Assembly (NCBI RefSeq): GCF_013200955.2
Contig: NZ_CP053697.2
Coordinates: 310,001-374,000, forward strand
Length of the DNA: 64,000 bases
Origin: Pseudomonas campi
Lineage (GTDB): Bacteria; Pseudomonadota; Gammaproteobacteria; Pseudomonadales; Pseudomonadaceae
Reading direction: 5' to 3'
The notes beneath the pieces are model-generated. The model was not told where the DNA came from, searched no databases, and saw only the letters and a program-made list of their open reading frames with translations. Every line of letters begins with the position of its first letter. Positions within the stretch are counted from its first letter, which is position 1. Made by a program: the position numbers and the translations under genes. Shown piece after piece: positions 1 to 8,962 of the stretch.

Positions 1-264
1 GACGACTTGCGCGAAAGCCCTGCGGTAGGCATTGCCCTGGCGCTGACCGAGCAGTTTGCAGCGCGCATTCTGGCCGTTGAACCCAATATCGGTAGTCTGC
101 CACCGAAACTGCAGGCGGCGGGTGTGCAGCTCGTGAGCCAGGAAGCGGCACTGGAAAATGCCAATGTCGTCGTTCTGCTGGTGGACCATGAGCAGTTCCG
201 TTCGACCAAGCCGGCTTTTGCGGCGGGGCAATACGTCATCGATACCAAAGGCATCTGGGGCTGA
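1..264 (+). CDS. wecC: UDP-N-acetyl-D-mannosamine dehydrogenase, C-terminal part (5' end outside window)
   Basis: The open frame enters at base 1 and stops with TGA at 262-264, leaving about 87 C-terminal residues. They match the UDP-binding C-terminal domain of nucleotide-sugar 6-dehydrogenases: the opening DDLRESPA, then VVLLVDHEQF and the closing YVIDTKGIW, which closely resemble the end of WecC. The family oxidises UDP-ManNAc to UDP-ManNAcA with two NAD+. The NAD-binding half and the catalytic Cys lie upstream of the window. Assignment to WecC rather than another UDP-sugar dehydrogenase rests on this tail only. The product would supply a uronic acid for the polysaccharide encoded downstream. 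Confidence 0.8.
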   Translation, partial: DDLRESPAVGIALALTEQFAARILAVEPNIGSLPPKLQAAGVQLVSQEAALENANVVVLLVDHEQFRSTKPAFAAGQYVIDTKGIWG

Positions 265-293
265 TCCTTCGTTGATCAGGTCTGCCAGCTGAC

Positions 294-318
294 AGGCCCG
301 ATCCATAGGCCTATTTTT
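294..318 (+). terminator. weak hairpin plus T-run after wecC
   Basis: A 5-bp stem (AGGCC/GGCCT) with a 9-base loop is followed by ATTTTT, 30 bases after the wecC stop. The stem is short, so it may only partly separate wecC from the glycosyltransferase gene that begins at 349. Confidence 0.3.
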
Positions 319-348
319 GAGCCGTAGGTTGTCGAGCGGGGAGTCTTC

Positions 349-3216
349 ATGCAGGGCCTGTCACCGAAAAAACTGTATCTGCGGTTGTACTGGGGCTTGC
401 GCTGGCGAGCCAAAAAGTACCTCTCCAGGCCGGTCCGCAATTTTATTCGGCGGATCGAGCGGGTGCGCGGGTGGGGCTATCGGGCCGTGCTGGATGCCTA
501 TGAAACTCAAGGCATTGAAGGCGCTCTCGGGCTTGTCAAGGCGCTGAGAAAGGCGCCGTTGCAGGCGAAGGCCTATCAGGTGTTGGCCAGAAGAGAATTG
601 TCCCGTGACGTACTCAGTGCGGCGACGCTGGCAAGGGAATCCCTGCGGCTGGACTCCTCGCCGGATAACCGGCGGCGCAACTGCATGACGCTCTGGGACG
701 CCGGCTCCATCCGCGAGGCGGGCGTTCTGCTAGAGGGGCTGCTAGAGGGGGAGTTGAGCCTGCCGGAGCAGGAAAAGGCCCTGCAGATCCTTGGGGCCCA
801 GCGCCTGTACAACTGCCTGCCGGACATACCTGTGGCTGCCTTGCCTGGTGATTATATTGCCGACCCGCATTGTGTCCTCTATGTAGCCTCCAGCTCCAGG
901 CCTTACCACACTACCGGCTACACCACCCGCACTCACCACTTGCTTGAGTCGCTCAAGGCGCAGGGCTGGGCCGTACACTGCGTGACGCGCCCTGGCTATC
1001 CGGCTGATCGCCCGGACTCGCGCAACCTGGATGCTGCCGCGCTCAACTTCATTGACGATGTGCCCTACGAACGCCTGCCTGGGCAGCATCGGCGCGAGGT
1101 ACGTTACGACCAGTACCTGCTCCAGGCTGCGGCAGTTTTGGAACAGACAGCCCGCCGCCTGCGCCCGGCGGTGATTCACGCAGCCTCCAACTATGAGGCA
1201 GCCTTGCCTGCGTTGATCGCGGCTCGGCGCCTTGGTTTGCCATTCTGCTACGAGGTGCGCGGGCTTTGGGAGTACACCGCGGCCTCGAAGAAGGCGGGCT
1301 GGGAGCAGACCGAGCGTTTCGCCCTGGATCGTATGCTGGAAACTCATACTGCCAGCCATGCCGACAAGGTCTTTACCCTGACTCGGGCGCTGGCGGCCGA
1401 ACTGGTACGCCGGGGCGTGGACGGGGAGCGCATTGAGCTGTTGCCCAATGCGGTCAACCTCGAGTTCTTCAAGCCCCTGGAGCCAGACCGGGCATTGGCC
1501 CAGCAGCTCGGGCTAGGACCGGACACCTTCGTCTGTGGCTACGTCGGCTCGGTGGTCAAGTACGAGGGCCTGGACGACCTGATCGCGGCGCTGCCGGCGC
1601 TGCTCCGACGTGTGCCCGACAGTCGGCTGCTGGTGGTGGGTGATGGCGATGAACTGGCCCACCTGCGCGAGCAGGCCAAGCGCCTGGGCGTATCCGCCCA
1701 TGTGTGCTTCACCGGGCGGATCGCCCATGCCGACGTCACGCGCTACTTCTCTTTGCTCAGCGCCATCGCCCTGCCGCGCAAGCCCTACACCGTGTGCAAG
1801 CTGGTGTCCCCGCTCAAGCCTTTCGAGGCCATGGCCATGCGCGTGCCGCTGGTGGTTTCCGATGTGGATGCCTTGGGCGAGATCTTCGAACAGGGGGAGA
1901 CCGCGCTGCTGCACAAGGCCGGCGATGCCGTCTCTCTTGCCGAGGCTATGATCCGCCTGGCCGAGAGCCCGGCTCTGCGCCAGCGCCTGGCCGATAACGC
2001 CTTTGCCCAGGTCAGCCGACGTAGCCAGTGGAACCAGGTGATTCGGCCTCTCGGTGATTTTTATGCCGCCTGCGATGTGCAGTCGAGCACCCGGCCTGTC
2101 GACAAGCCGGCTATTCGCGTTTTGTCGGTCGGCTCCCTGCCTCCCGAATGGGGCGGCGCTACCAGCGGTGGCGTGGCCAGCATCCATAAGGTGGTGCTGG
2201 AGCAGTGGCTGGTCGAACGGGGCGATAGCGCCATCGAACTGGTGGGTGTGCTGCCCAACAACTGGTCGGGCCAGGCCGGCCCCGAACTGCCGCCTGGCCT
2301 GCGGCTATTCACACCGCCCTCGAGTTCGGCCGAGGAGCGCGACTGGTACTGCAGCCTGCTGCGGCATGAGAGGATTGACTGCGTACTGTTCTTCCATATC
2401 TCCCACCGCTGGGCCTATTGGCATGCGCAGCTGTGCGCAGCTGTGCCGGCGGTCGGGGCCATCCATTCTTGGAATGCCCTGACCATGCAGTCCGATCAAG
2501 GTCTGGCAGCACGGACGCGGGAAAAGCTCCGGCAGGCGCTGCCGCGATTTACCGAGCTTATCGTCCCAAGTTCTTACTGCGCGGCTGAAGGCGAGGCTCT
2601 GGGCTTTCACTACAAGAGGATTCCGACTGTAGTGCCCAACGCTATCAGCCGCGAGTTCTTCGATAGACCATTGCATGTGGAGAGCACCGGCGCCCGTATC
2701 GTCTTCGTGGGCTCGCTGATCGCGCTAAAGCGCGCCGACCTGCTGATCGACGCTGCGACCTCACTGGGCGTTCAACTGGTGATTATTGGTGAGGGCGAGG
2801 CGCGCGCCGAGCTAGAGCGACTGGCCAAGGTCAGCGTCGCATCCAATTCCATTCACTTCTTGGGGCAATGCACGCCGGCCCGCATCGCTGATGAGCTGTC
2901 TCGTTCCTCGCTGCTTTGCGTGCCGAGTACTAGCGAGTCTTTTGGCATCGTCTATCTGGAAGCGTTGGCCTGTGGAGTTCCGGTAGTGGGTTTCGCCCCT
3001 ACCCTGAGAGAAATCCAGGCCGAGCTGGGTACGCCCATCGGTGTTGGCGTGGACGGCGATGCCGGGCTGCTTGAGCTGATCGAGGCTCTGCGCACGGTAT
3101 TGCGAATGCCTTATGAGCCGCAACGCCTGCGCGATGCAGTGGCTCGACACTATGGCTCGCAGCGAGCGGCAGTCAGCTATCGGCAGGCTGTCGAGCGCGC
3201 AGTGATGGGGCGATGA
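349..3216 (+). CDS. two-headed GT4-type glycosyltransferase (two GT-B modules in one chain)
   Basis: A 955-residue protein beginning at ATG with GGGGAG about 7 bases upstream. Residues 1-45 are very basic. About 45-150 are helical and TPR-like. Two complete GT4/GT-B modules follow. The first (about 170-575) has the nucleotide-binding half near VCGYVGSVVK (residue 394) and PFEAMAMRVPLVVSD. The second (about 588-950) has VFVGSLIALKRADLL near 784 and SESFGIVYLEALACGVP near 862. Each has the conserved E-x7-E region, so both look catalytic. No signal or membrane helix is seen, so it should act at the cytoplasmic membrane face, adding two sugars in sequence. Donor sugars cannot be predicted. The stop overlaps the next start (ATGA), implying coupled translation. 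Confidence 0.85.
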   Translation: MQGLSPKKLYLRLYWGLRWRAKKYLSRPVRNFIRRIERVRGWGYRAVLDAYETQGIEGALGLVKALRKAPLQAKAYQVLARRELSRDVLSAATLARESLRLDSSPDNRRRNCMTLWDAGSIREAGVLLEGLLEGELSLPEQEKALQILGAQRLYNCLPDIPVAALPGDYIADPHCVLYVASSSRPYHTTGYTTRTHHLLESLKAQGWAVHCVTRPGYPADRPDSRNLDAAALNFIDDVPYERLPGQHRREVRYDQYLLQAAAVLEQTARRLRPAVIHAASNYEAALPALIAARRLGLPFCYEVRGLWEYTAASKKAGWEQTERFALDRMLETHTASHADKVFTLTRALAAELVRRGVDGERIELLPNAVNLEFFKPLEPDRALAQQLGLGPDTFVCGYVGSVVKYEGLDDLIAALPALLRRVPDSRLLVVGDGDELAHLREQAKRLGVSAHVCFTGRIAHADVTRYFSLLSAIALPRKPYTVCKLVSPLKPFEAMAMRVPLVVSDVDALGEIFEQGETALLHKAGDAVSLAEAMIRLAESPALRQRLADNAFAQVSRRSQWNQVIRPLGDFYAACDVQSSTRPVDKPAIRVLSVGSLPPEWGGATSGGVASIHKVVLEQWLVERGDSAIELVGVLPNNWSGQAGPELPPGLRLFTPPSSSAEERDWYCSLLRHERIDCVLFFHISHRWAYWHAQLCAAVPAVGAIHSWNALTMQSDQGLAARTREKLRQALPRFTELIVPSSYCAAEGEALGFHYKRIPTVVPNAISREFFDRPLHVESTGARIVFVGSLIALKRADLLIDAATSLGVQLVIIGEGEARAELERLAKVSVASNSIHFLGQCTPARIADELSRSSLLCVPSTSESFGIVYLEALACGVPVVGFAPTLREIQAELGTPIGVGVDGDAGLLELIEALRTVLRMPYEPQRLRDAVARHYGSQRAAVSYRQAVERAVMGR

Positions 3217-4142
3217 CGATGTTCTTCCGTGCCCTTAGCAAGAAAAAAATCATTCTGCACATCGGATTGCCCAAGACGGGTTCCACCGCATTGCAGCAGG
3301 CGCTCCACCAATCGCGAGAGGCTCTGTTACGACAGGGCGTGCTGTATCCGGCGAAAGTGCACCGCGAAGATGACCCCAAGCACAACTTCGTGCTCGATCT
3401 GGTGCGAAAGGGGCAGGGTCACGATATCAGCAGCGAGCGGGGCTACAAGGCCGCTAGCCGCATCGTGATTTCCAATGAAGCGCTATCAAATGACTTCTAC
3501 CACCATGGTATAGAGCAAAATCGGCAGTTGGCCGAGTTGCTGCGTTTACACGGTGAGCTAGAAATATGCATGGTGCTGCGTCGAGAGAGTGATTGGCTGA
3601 AGTCCTATTACAAGCAGGCAGTGATCAATCAGTCGGTAAAAGGTAAGTCGCACTATCAGAATAGTTTACCAGTCGACGCTTTTCGAGAGCTGGAGCCGGT
3701 AAGGCGGTTACTGGATTTTGGCTCTTTGATTCAAGATGTCAGTGCTGGTTTTCAGGCTCCTGTACGGGTTATGCGTTACGAAGAAATTCAAGTGTCTCAA
3801 GTAATTCAATATTGCACTGGGCTTCCGGTTGATCCTAGCTCTCTCCGAGTTAGACATAATGAGAGCGTTTCGGATGCCGCTGTGGAGATTATGCGGCAAT
3901 TGAACGCGGTGATAAGCAGTATTGAGGAAAAATGCGCTTGGTCTAGCCTGCTGGTGCAAGCCTCCGGCGCCAAGCATGCGGTACTCGGCACCCTGGCTGC
4001 GCGGGCTACACCAGAAGCCATAGCTGCTCTGGATCGGGCCAAGATTGACAGCGTGCGCTATTTTCCGGCCGAGGCTCCCCAAGTTGAACACGCTGAATTC
4101 AATATGGTGCTCGTGGCCATGAAAGAGCATTTCTCGAACTAA
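3213..4142 (+). CDS. sulfotransferase-like protein (P-loop PAPS-binding type)
   Basis: A 309-residue protein starting in the ATGA overlap with the GT gene. The N-terminus has a 5'-phosphosulfate loop (HIGLPKTGSTALQ, residues about 14-26). A 3'-phosphate-binding strand-helix follows at about 119-133 (MVLRRESDWLKSYYKQ), the usual two-part PAPS site of carbohydrate sulfotransferases. No signal peptide is seen, so it would act in the cytoplasm on a lipid-linked glycan or nucleotide sugar. The family has members without demonstrated sulfotransferase activity, so the reaction is inferred from the fold signature only. It is one of four dissimilar genes of this fold in the region. Confidence 0.7.
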   Translation: MTMFFRALSKKKIILHIGLPKTGSTALQQALHQSREALLRQGVLYPAKVHREDDPKHNFVLDLVRKGQGHDISSERGYKAASRIVISNEALSNDFYHHGIEQNRQLAELLRLHGELEICMVLRRESDWLKSYYKQAVINQSVKGKSHYQNSLPVDAFRELEPVRRLLDFGSLIQDVSAGFQAPVRVMRYEEIQVSQVIQYCTGLPVDPSSLRVRHNESVSDAAVEIMRQLNAVISSIEEKCAWSSLLVQASGAKHAVLGTLAARATPEAIAALDRAKIDSVRYFPAEAPQVEHAEFNMVLVAMKEHFSN

Positions 4143-4251
4143 TCACCACAGGCCGATTCGGCTTTTCCCGAAAGAAGTAAAGGCTGCTGCGCTGTGGGTA
4201 TAGGCTGCTGTTAATGCCGCAAATATGGCGTTTGTTCGACAGGTCAAGATA

Positions 4252-5001
4252 ATGACAATTATTAATTTTGAACACAAATTCATTTTCATTAAAACGCGGA
4301 AGACTGCGAGTACTTCCGTTGAGGCGTTTCTACGGCGTTTTTCGGGGGCAGCCGATGTTGTGACGCAGCTGACACCCAGGGACGAAAAATGGTGTGCAGA
4401 GCGAGGGTGGCCTAGCAGGAACTACGCGGTGAGCCGGGATGCTGAGAGTCAGTATGTTGCATTGTGTCAGGATGGCAAGTTTGATGAGGCATTGAAATTT
4501 GTCGAGTCGACAAGACGCATATATGTGAATCACATGCCGGCGCACAAGGTTAAATCCGTCTTGGAGCGGCATGGGTATCGTTGGGAAGACTTCTACTCCT
4601 TCTCTATTGAGCGGCATCCGTATAGCTGGGTTTTGTCCTATTTGTTGTATGACAACGCTTCGTATAATGCTAGTGGTGCGTGCGATCTCGACTTGAATGA
4701 TATAAATCGACGTGCAATCGAGTTTCTCGAAAGCGATGGTTTCGCAGGGCTGATGAATTGCAATTTCTATGCGTGGGAAGGCCGTAGCCTAGTCAATAAG
4801 GTAATGCGCTACGAGAACCTGCGCGATGATATATCTAGTGTGTTGGCTCCTCTGGTGGGGGAGCCTGATATGACAGATTTTCCATTCTTGAAGAAGAATG
4901 CCAGCCACTTATCTCCTGTCGACATATTTGCTCCATCGACTCTTGATCTCATTCGTAGCAAATGTGGGCAGGTGCTGGAGCTGGCTGGGTATGACTCCTG
5001 A
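4252..5001 (+). CDS. sulfotransferase-family protein (Sulfotransfer_2-like)
   Basis: About 249 residues. ATG 4252 is preferred over the in-frame ATG at 4225 because the protein then starts directly at the first strand of the fold (FEHKFIFIKTRKTASTS), with AGGT upstream. The loop KTRKTASTSVE matches the PAPS 5'-phosphosulfate loop, and SIERHPYSWVLSYL matches the 3'-phosphate segment, including the typical R-x-P-Y-x-R/W-V-L-S-Y pattern of membrane-independent bacterial members. There is little overall similarity to the neighbour at 3213. A role in sulfating the surface glycan is inferred from context. Confidence 0.65.
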   Translation: MTIINFEHKFIFIKTRKTASTSVEAFLRRFSGAADVVTQLTPRDEKWCAERGWPSRNYAVSRDAESQYVALCQDGKFDEALKFVESTRRIYVNHMPAHKVKSVLERHGYRWEDFYSFSIERHPYSWVLSYLLYDNASYNASGACDLDLNDINRRAIEFLESDGFAGLMNCNFYAWEGRSLVNKVMRYENLRDDISSVLAPLVGEPDMTDFPFLKKNASHLSPVDIFAPSTLDLIRSKCGQVLELAGYDS

Positions 5002-5037
5002 TGTTGGAGTATCGTGAGGCGGCAAGCCGGAGCTTCA

Positions 5038-6978
5038 ATGATGCAGGGATATGAGCTACTGACCAGCATCGCCCCGAATAATTTGCGTTTGCGGGCGCGG
5101 GAAATGCTGGAAATGGGATGGTCGCGTCGAGACTATCCCATGATCAGGCTTGAGCAGGAGATTCCCTGGGCTTTGCGCGATAGCGCGCAGCGATCCTGGA
5201 ATTTCTATATCCATTGCTGGGACATGCTTGATGTTCTGCTGGCCAGCTATTCGGCAGAGCAGCAGCCGGAGTTACTTACTCTCTGTGTGCGAACCGCCTT
5301 GGACTGGTCTACCCGTTACGGTGACGGCGCTAGTGCCAAAGAGGATACGCCGTTTGCCTGGTATGACATGGCGGTAGGGATGCGTGCATACCGCCTGGCT
5401 TACCTGCTCGATGCCGCACGGGAGATAGGGATACTGTCGGCGCAGGAGGATGAGCTGCTTTGGCAGGCCTTACAGGCTCATCAGGCCTATCTGGCTGACG
5501 ACGACAATATTGCCTTCCACAACAACCACGGCTATTACCAAGTGGCAGGGCAACTGGCCATGGGGCGGCGCTTCAGCGCTCAGTCGCCGCTGATGGCCCA
5601 GGCTCATGCTCAGGGCGAGGAGCGCCTACGCGTCATGCTCGAGCAGCAGTTCGCCGCCGACGGGGTGCATCGGGAGCATTCGCCGGACTATCACCGCATG
5701 GTCTATGACACCCTCAGCGGCTTGATCGGCAGCGGCCTAGTGGAAGACTCCGCATTGGTCGAGTTGTCCGAGCGAGTGGAGCAGGCTCTGGCCTGGTTCG
5801 TGCTGCCCAATCGGCGTTTGGTTAACTTCGGTGACTCGGATTACCGTGACGTCGCTCGGACTGCAAAGCAGGCCGATCAAAAGTGGCGTACGCAGGGAAT
5901 GCGCTGGCAGACTTCTGCCGGAGCGATTGGGAAGAACCCTGGCGTAGGGCTCAAACGCTTCGAGCAGGGTGGCTACTTCGTCTACCGGCAGCCTGCGGCT
6001 GAGTTCACGGAGCAGGCCGCCTATCTGGCGCAGACGGCGGCCTTTCATTCGCGTACCCACAAGCATGCCGACGATCTGTCGTTCTTTTGGTATGACCGTG
6101 GCAGCGAGGTGCTGGTCGATGCAGGGCGCTACGGTTATTTGGGTAAAACCGAGCAGAACTCAGAGCTGTGGCTCGATGGCCACTGGTACTCAGACCCCAA
6201 GCGGGTCTACTGCGAGTCTACGCGAGCGCACAACTGCCTGGAGTTCGATGGCAAAAACTATCCGCGCAAGGGCATCAAACCCTATGGTGTGGCTTTGGGG
6301 CGCAGCCTGGAGCTCCCCTGTGGATTGGTGGCGATGGAGACCGAGTGTCGCCATTTCAAGGGCAATCGCCATGCACGTTTGCTGCTATTGATGCCCGGGC
6401 AGTGGCTGATAGTGTTTGACTGGTTTCATGACAATCAGAACAAGCCGCATGATGTTCGACAGTGGTTCCACCTGGCCGAGGACTGGCAACTCGAAGCGCA
6501 GAAGGATGGCTATCAGGCGGTGTCCGATAAGACCGGACAGCGTTTGCAGATAGCTGCCTTGCTGCCTGGTTGTGCCGCCTCCAGAGCTTATCGAGGGGAA
6601 AGCGAGCCTCTCATGCAGGGTTGGTGGTCGCCTGCTGAGCGACAACTGTTGCCCAACTCCGCCTTCTGCTATGAGCAGGCTGCGGCGGTCTCGGGAAGCT
6701 TCGCCACCTTGTTCAGCTTCGCCGAAGGGATAGCGGTTGATACTGCGCGCTCGCGCGTCAAGGCGTCCGGCCGACAAATACAACTGCGCTGGCAAGACCA
6801 GCATGGAACGCATCGCCTGGAGGTCGGTAGGCCGGCTGATGGCGAGCTGGGGGTGAAGTATTCGAAGCAGAGCGACGCGGGAGGCGACTCCAGCCCTGTC
6901 GGGCCTCGACGATCAAAGGCGGTTGCCACAAGGTTTCGCCGTATACAATCGCGCTTTTTGTCTATGTTTAAGGTCTGA
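5038..6978 (+). CDS. heparinase II/III-family polysaccharide lyase
   Basis: About 646 residues. ATG 5038 (or ATG 5041) has GGAG at a good distance; a GTG at 5014 is possible but its GGAG is too close. The N-terminal half is an alpha/alpha-toroid type helical domain with VHREHSPDYHRM near residue 210. The C-terminal half has the heparinase II/III signature HKHADDLSFFWY with DAGRYGY (about 340-365). The family cleaves uronate-containing glycans by beta-elimination. No signal peptide is visible, so export or a cytoplasmic role is unclear. Such lyases occur inside polysaccharide loci and may trim or edit the product. A ManNAcA-type uronate from the wecC product is a plausible target, but that is inference. 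Confidence 0.85.
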   Translation: MMQGYELLTSIAPNNLRLRAREMLEMGWSRRDYPMIRLEQEIPWALRDSAQRSWNFYIHCWDMLDVLLASYSAEQQPELLTLCVRTALDWSTRYGDGASAKEDTPFAWYDMAVGMRAYRLAYLLDAAREIGILSAQEDELLWQALQAHQAYLADDDNIAFHNNHGYYQVAGQLAMGRRFSAQSPLMAQAHAQGEERLRVMLEQQFAADGVHREHSPDYHRMVYDTLSGLIGSGLVEDSALVELSERVEQALAWFVLPNRRLVNFGDSDYRDVARTAKQADQKWRTQGMRWQTSAGAIGKNPGVGLKRFEQGGYFVYRQPAAEFTEQAAYLAQTAAFHSRTHKHADDLSFFWYDRGSEVLVDAGRYGYLGKTEQNSELWLDGHWYSDPKRVYCESTRAHNCLEFDGKNYPRKGIKPYGVALGRSLELPCGLVAMETECRHFKGNRHARLLLLMPGQWLIVFDWFHDNQNKPHDVRQWFHLAEDWQLEAQKDGYQAVSDKTGQRLQIAALLPGCAASRAYRGESEPLMQGWWSPAERQLLPNSAFCYEQAAAVSGSFATLFSFAEGIAVDTARSRVKASGRQIQLRWQDQHGTHRLEVGRPADGELGVKYSKQSDAGGDSSPVGPRRSKAVATRFRRIQSRFLSMFKV

Positions 6979-6980
6979 GC

Positions 6981-7088
6981 GTGGCCAAACCTCCTTATGA
7001 AATGAAGACGAACGAGAGCGGGTCGCTCATGGTCTGGCGTCACCCCAGCGTCACTGCGCAGGTGTTCCCCGAACGGTGGTCGTCTTGA
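6981..7088 (+). CDS. small 35-codon ORF between lyase and membrane protein; possible true N-terminus of the next gene
   Basis: Two bases after the lyase stop, a GTG preceded by AGG opens a 35-residue frame (starts MAKPPYEMKTNESGS, ends VFPERWSS) that stops with TGA at 7086-7088. It overlaps the GTG (7076) taken as start of the membrane protein, which is in another frame and has a poor ribosome site. It may be a coupled leader peptide. Alternatively it is the cytoplasmic N-terminus of the membrane protein separated by a frameshift near 7070-7085. Sequence alone cannot decide. Confidence 0.4.
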   Translation: MAKPPYEMKTNESGSLMVWRHPSVTAQVFPERWSS

Positions 7089-8890
7089 TTGCCGGTTGCT
7101 TCGCCGTATTGAGCTGGCTGTCTAGCTTCATCGGTCGCTTGGTACGACTAGCCCCCTTGCAGGTATTGGTTTCGATGCTGGTGTCGCTGTGCTCGCAGCT
7201 CTTCCAGATTCTGGCTTTTCTGTTGCCGCTGAAGGTGATGATCCTGCTTGGCTCGTCCGGCGTGCCGTCCTACTTTCCCCAACTTCTGGTCGGTGTCGAG
7301 CGCGAGCGGCTGATTCTGCTGCTGGCCGCCATCGCGGTGCTGCTGTATCTGATGCATCTGTTGATGGACTTCATTGGTGCGGCCCTGGCTCGAGCGGGCA
7401 GCGAGCGGCTCATCCAGCAACCGCAGGAGGGAGAGGAGCTCTCCCGTCAGAGGAAGATAGCCCAGAGTTTCTACCAGGGGGTGATCACAGTCGCCACTGG
7501 GTCTGTATTTGCCCTCGGTGTGCTGGTTTTCCTAGGCGTTTTCAATGCCCTGCTACTTGTGGTGGTGCTGGGATATTTCCTGGCGGTGTTTCTGATCGGG
7601 GCACTGGTGCTGAGATGGGTGCCGGCCCTGCTCGAGAAGGTGGTCACGCAGTTTTCCCGCGTTGTCGACATGCTGTCCGCCTGTGGTTTCTTGCTGGTGT
7701 TCGGTGTTCTAGTCGAGTGTTTTCTTTATGGGGATACCGAAGGGCTTTGGCTGGGCATCCTGACCTTGCTGCTGTGCAGACAGATGTTCAGCCGGATGGC
7801 GATGGCGCTGAAAAATATTGAGCGCCTGTATGGTCATCGTGAGCGAGCTCTGCGGGTGCTCGGCGGATTGCATGTACAGGATGAGTTCGATGATGAGCTT
7901 TCCGGCGACTTGCTTGAGGGCGCCGATGAGCCTCCCGGCCTTCTAGATGGCGACGATGGCGCGTTGGTTGAGAGACGTAGCGCACCAGGCACCCCTCCGT
8001 TCTGGAATATGGTCGATCCTGCGCACTGCTCGGCCTGGATTCGGGAAGTTTTGGCCACGGCGGGCGTAAGCAATCACAAGCCTCTTATCGAACAACTGGA
8101 TGCGGGGCGTAGAGGCGAGCTGGCGCTGCACTTGACGTGCGGTGGAGCTGGTCAGCGCGCTGAGTACTTTCTTTTAAAGATGTTTAACCGTAAAGAAGCT
8201 AAGCGAGTGAGCCGCGCTGCCGCCTTGCTGGCGCCGTATCCAGGCGAGGCCGCGGTGAGGTTGCGGGCGGTCATCGAGCGAGACGGTTTCGCTGCCCATC
8301 TTTACGAGTGGGCGGAGCAGGCGCGCCAACCGGAGGATGTCCAGGTTCTCTACGTATGTCGCGAGCAGGCGTTTATTGAGTCTTGCACCTGGTCGGTTCC
8401 CGAGCTGCTGTTTGGGGGCCACCAGTCCGGTAGCCTGGTTTCGCGCTGCAACCCGGCGTTGTGGGCGCGCTGTAAGGCCTTCTCGCGTTGGCTGGATGCC
8501 GATACCCGCCAATTGGTGGATGAGCTAGCGGCTGCCCCTCTGCGCCTGCAGAGCGCGCTCGGGGCGCTTCCCTTGCGCCTGTATAATCCCGATATCATCC
8601 TCGACAACATCTATGTGCTTGCGGGGGATCCTAGGGCGCTCAGGTGGGAGAACTGGACCCTCGAACCGATTGGCAGCGGCTGGCCGCTTGAACTGGGGCT
8701 TGAGAGGTTGGATCAGAGGTTTGCGCTGCTCAGCGAGAGCAGCGACGAGCTGCGATCCCTGTCTCTGTTTCAGGTGCGACTGGCGGCGTTGGCCTTTGCC
8801 TTCGAAGAGCGTTGCGCTCGCTGGGCCTACCTCGATGCATTCGCTTTGCTCGGGAAGCTCCGTGACACCCTCGATGCTCTGGATCGCTAA
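7076..8890 (+). CDS. membrane protein with ABC-exporter-like transmembrane half and kinase-like cytoplasmic half
   Basis: A 604-residue protein with a GTG start and a weak upstream site. Residues 1-235 contain about five or six hydrophobic helices and end in a pattern like the last helix of ABC-exporter membrane domains (QMFSRMAMALKNIERLYGHRERAL). No ATPase domain follows: Walker A, signature and Walker B are all absent. Instead about 320-604 resembles a degenerate aminoglycoside/choline-kinase fold: YFLLKMF near 364 (nucleotide Lys), LYNPDIILDNIYV near 502 (Asp and Asn of a catalytic loop whose usual His is missing), and WENW near 524 (metal-binding Asp replaced by Glu). I do not know a named family with this order. 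Function is unknown; it may phosphorylate or bind a lipid-linked sugar. The fold call is inference. Confidence 0.6.
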   Translation: MVVLIAGCFAVLSWLSSFIGRLVRLAPLQVLVSMLVSLCSQLFQILAFLLPLKVMILLGSSGVPSYFPQLLVGVERERLILLLAAIAVLLYLMHLLMDFIGAALARAGSERLIQQPQEGEELSRQRKIAQSFYQGVITVATGSVFALGVLVFLGVFNALLLVVVLGYFLAVFLIGALVLRWVPALLEKVVTQFSRVVDMLSACGFLLVFGVLVECFLYGDTEGLWLGILTLLLCRQMFSRMAMALKNIERLYGHRERALRVLGGLHVQDEFDDELSGDLLEGADEPPGLLDGDDGALVERRSAPGTPPFWNMVDPAHCSAWIREVLATAGVSNHKPLIEQLDAGRRGELALHLTCGGAGQRAEYFLLKMFNRKEAKRVSRAAALLAPYPGEAAVRLRAVIERDGFAAHLYEWAEQARQPEDVQVLYVCREQAFIESCTWSVPELLFGGHQSGSLVSRCNPALWARCKAFSRWLDADTRQLVDELAAAPLRLQSALGALPLRLYNPDIILDNIYVLAGDPRALRWENWTLEPIGSGWPLELGLERLDQRFALLSESSDELRSLSLFQVRLAALAFAFEERCARWAYLDAFALLGKLRDTLDALDR

Positions 8891-8962
8891 CGGAACGGTT
8901 TTCGCTAGCAGAGTTTTGTGAATTTTGACCATGGCTATCGGGCCAGGGCCTAGGGAGGTTGT

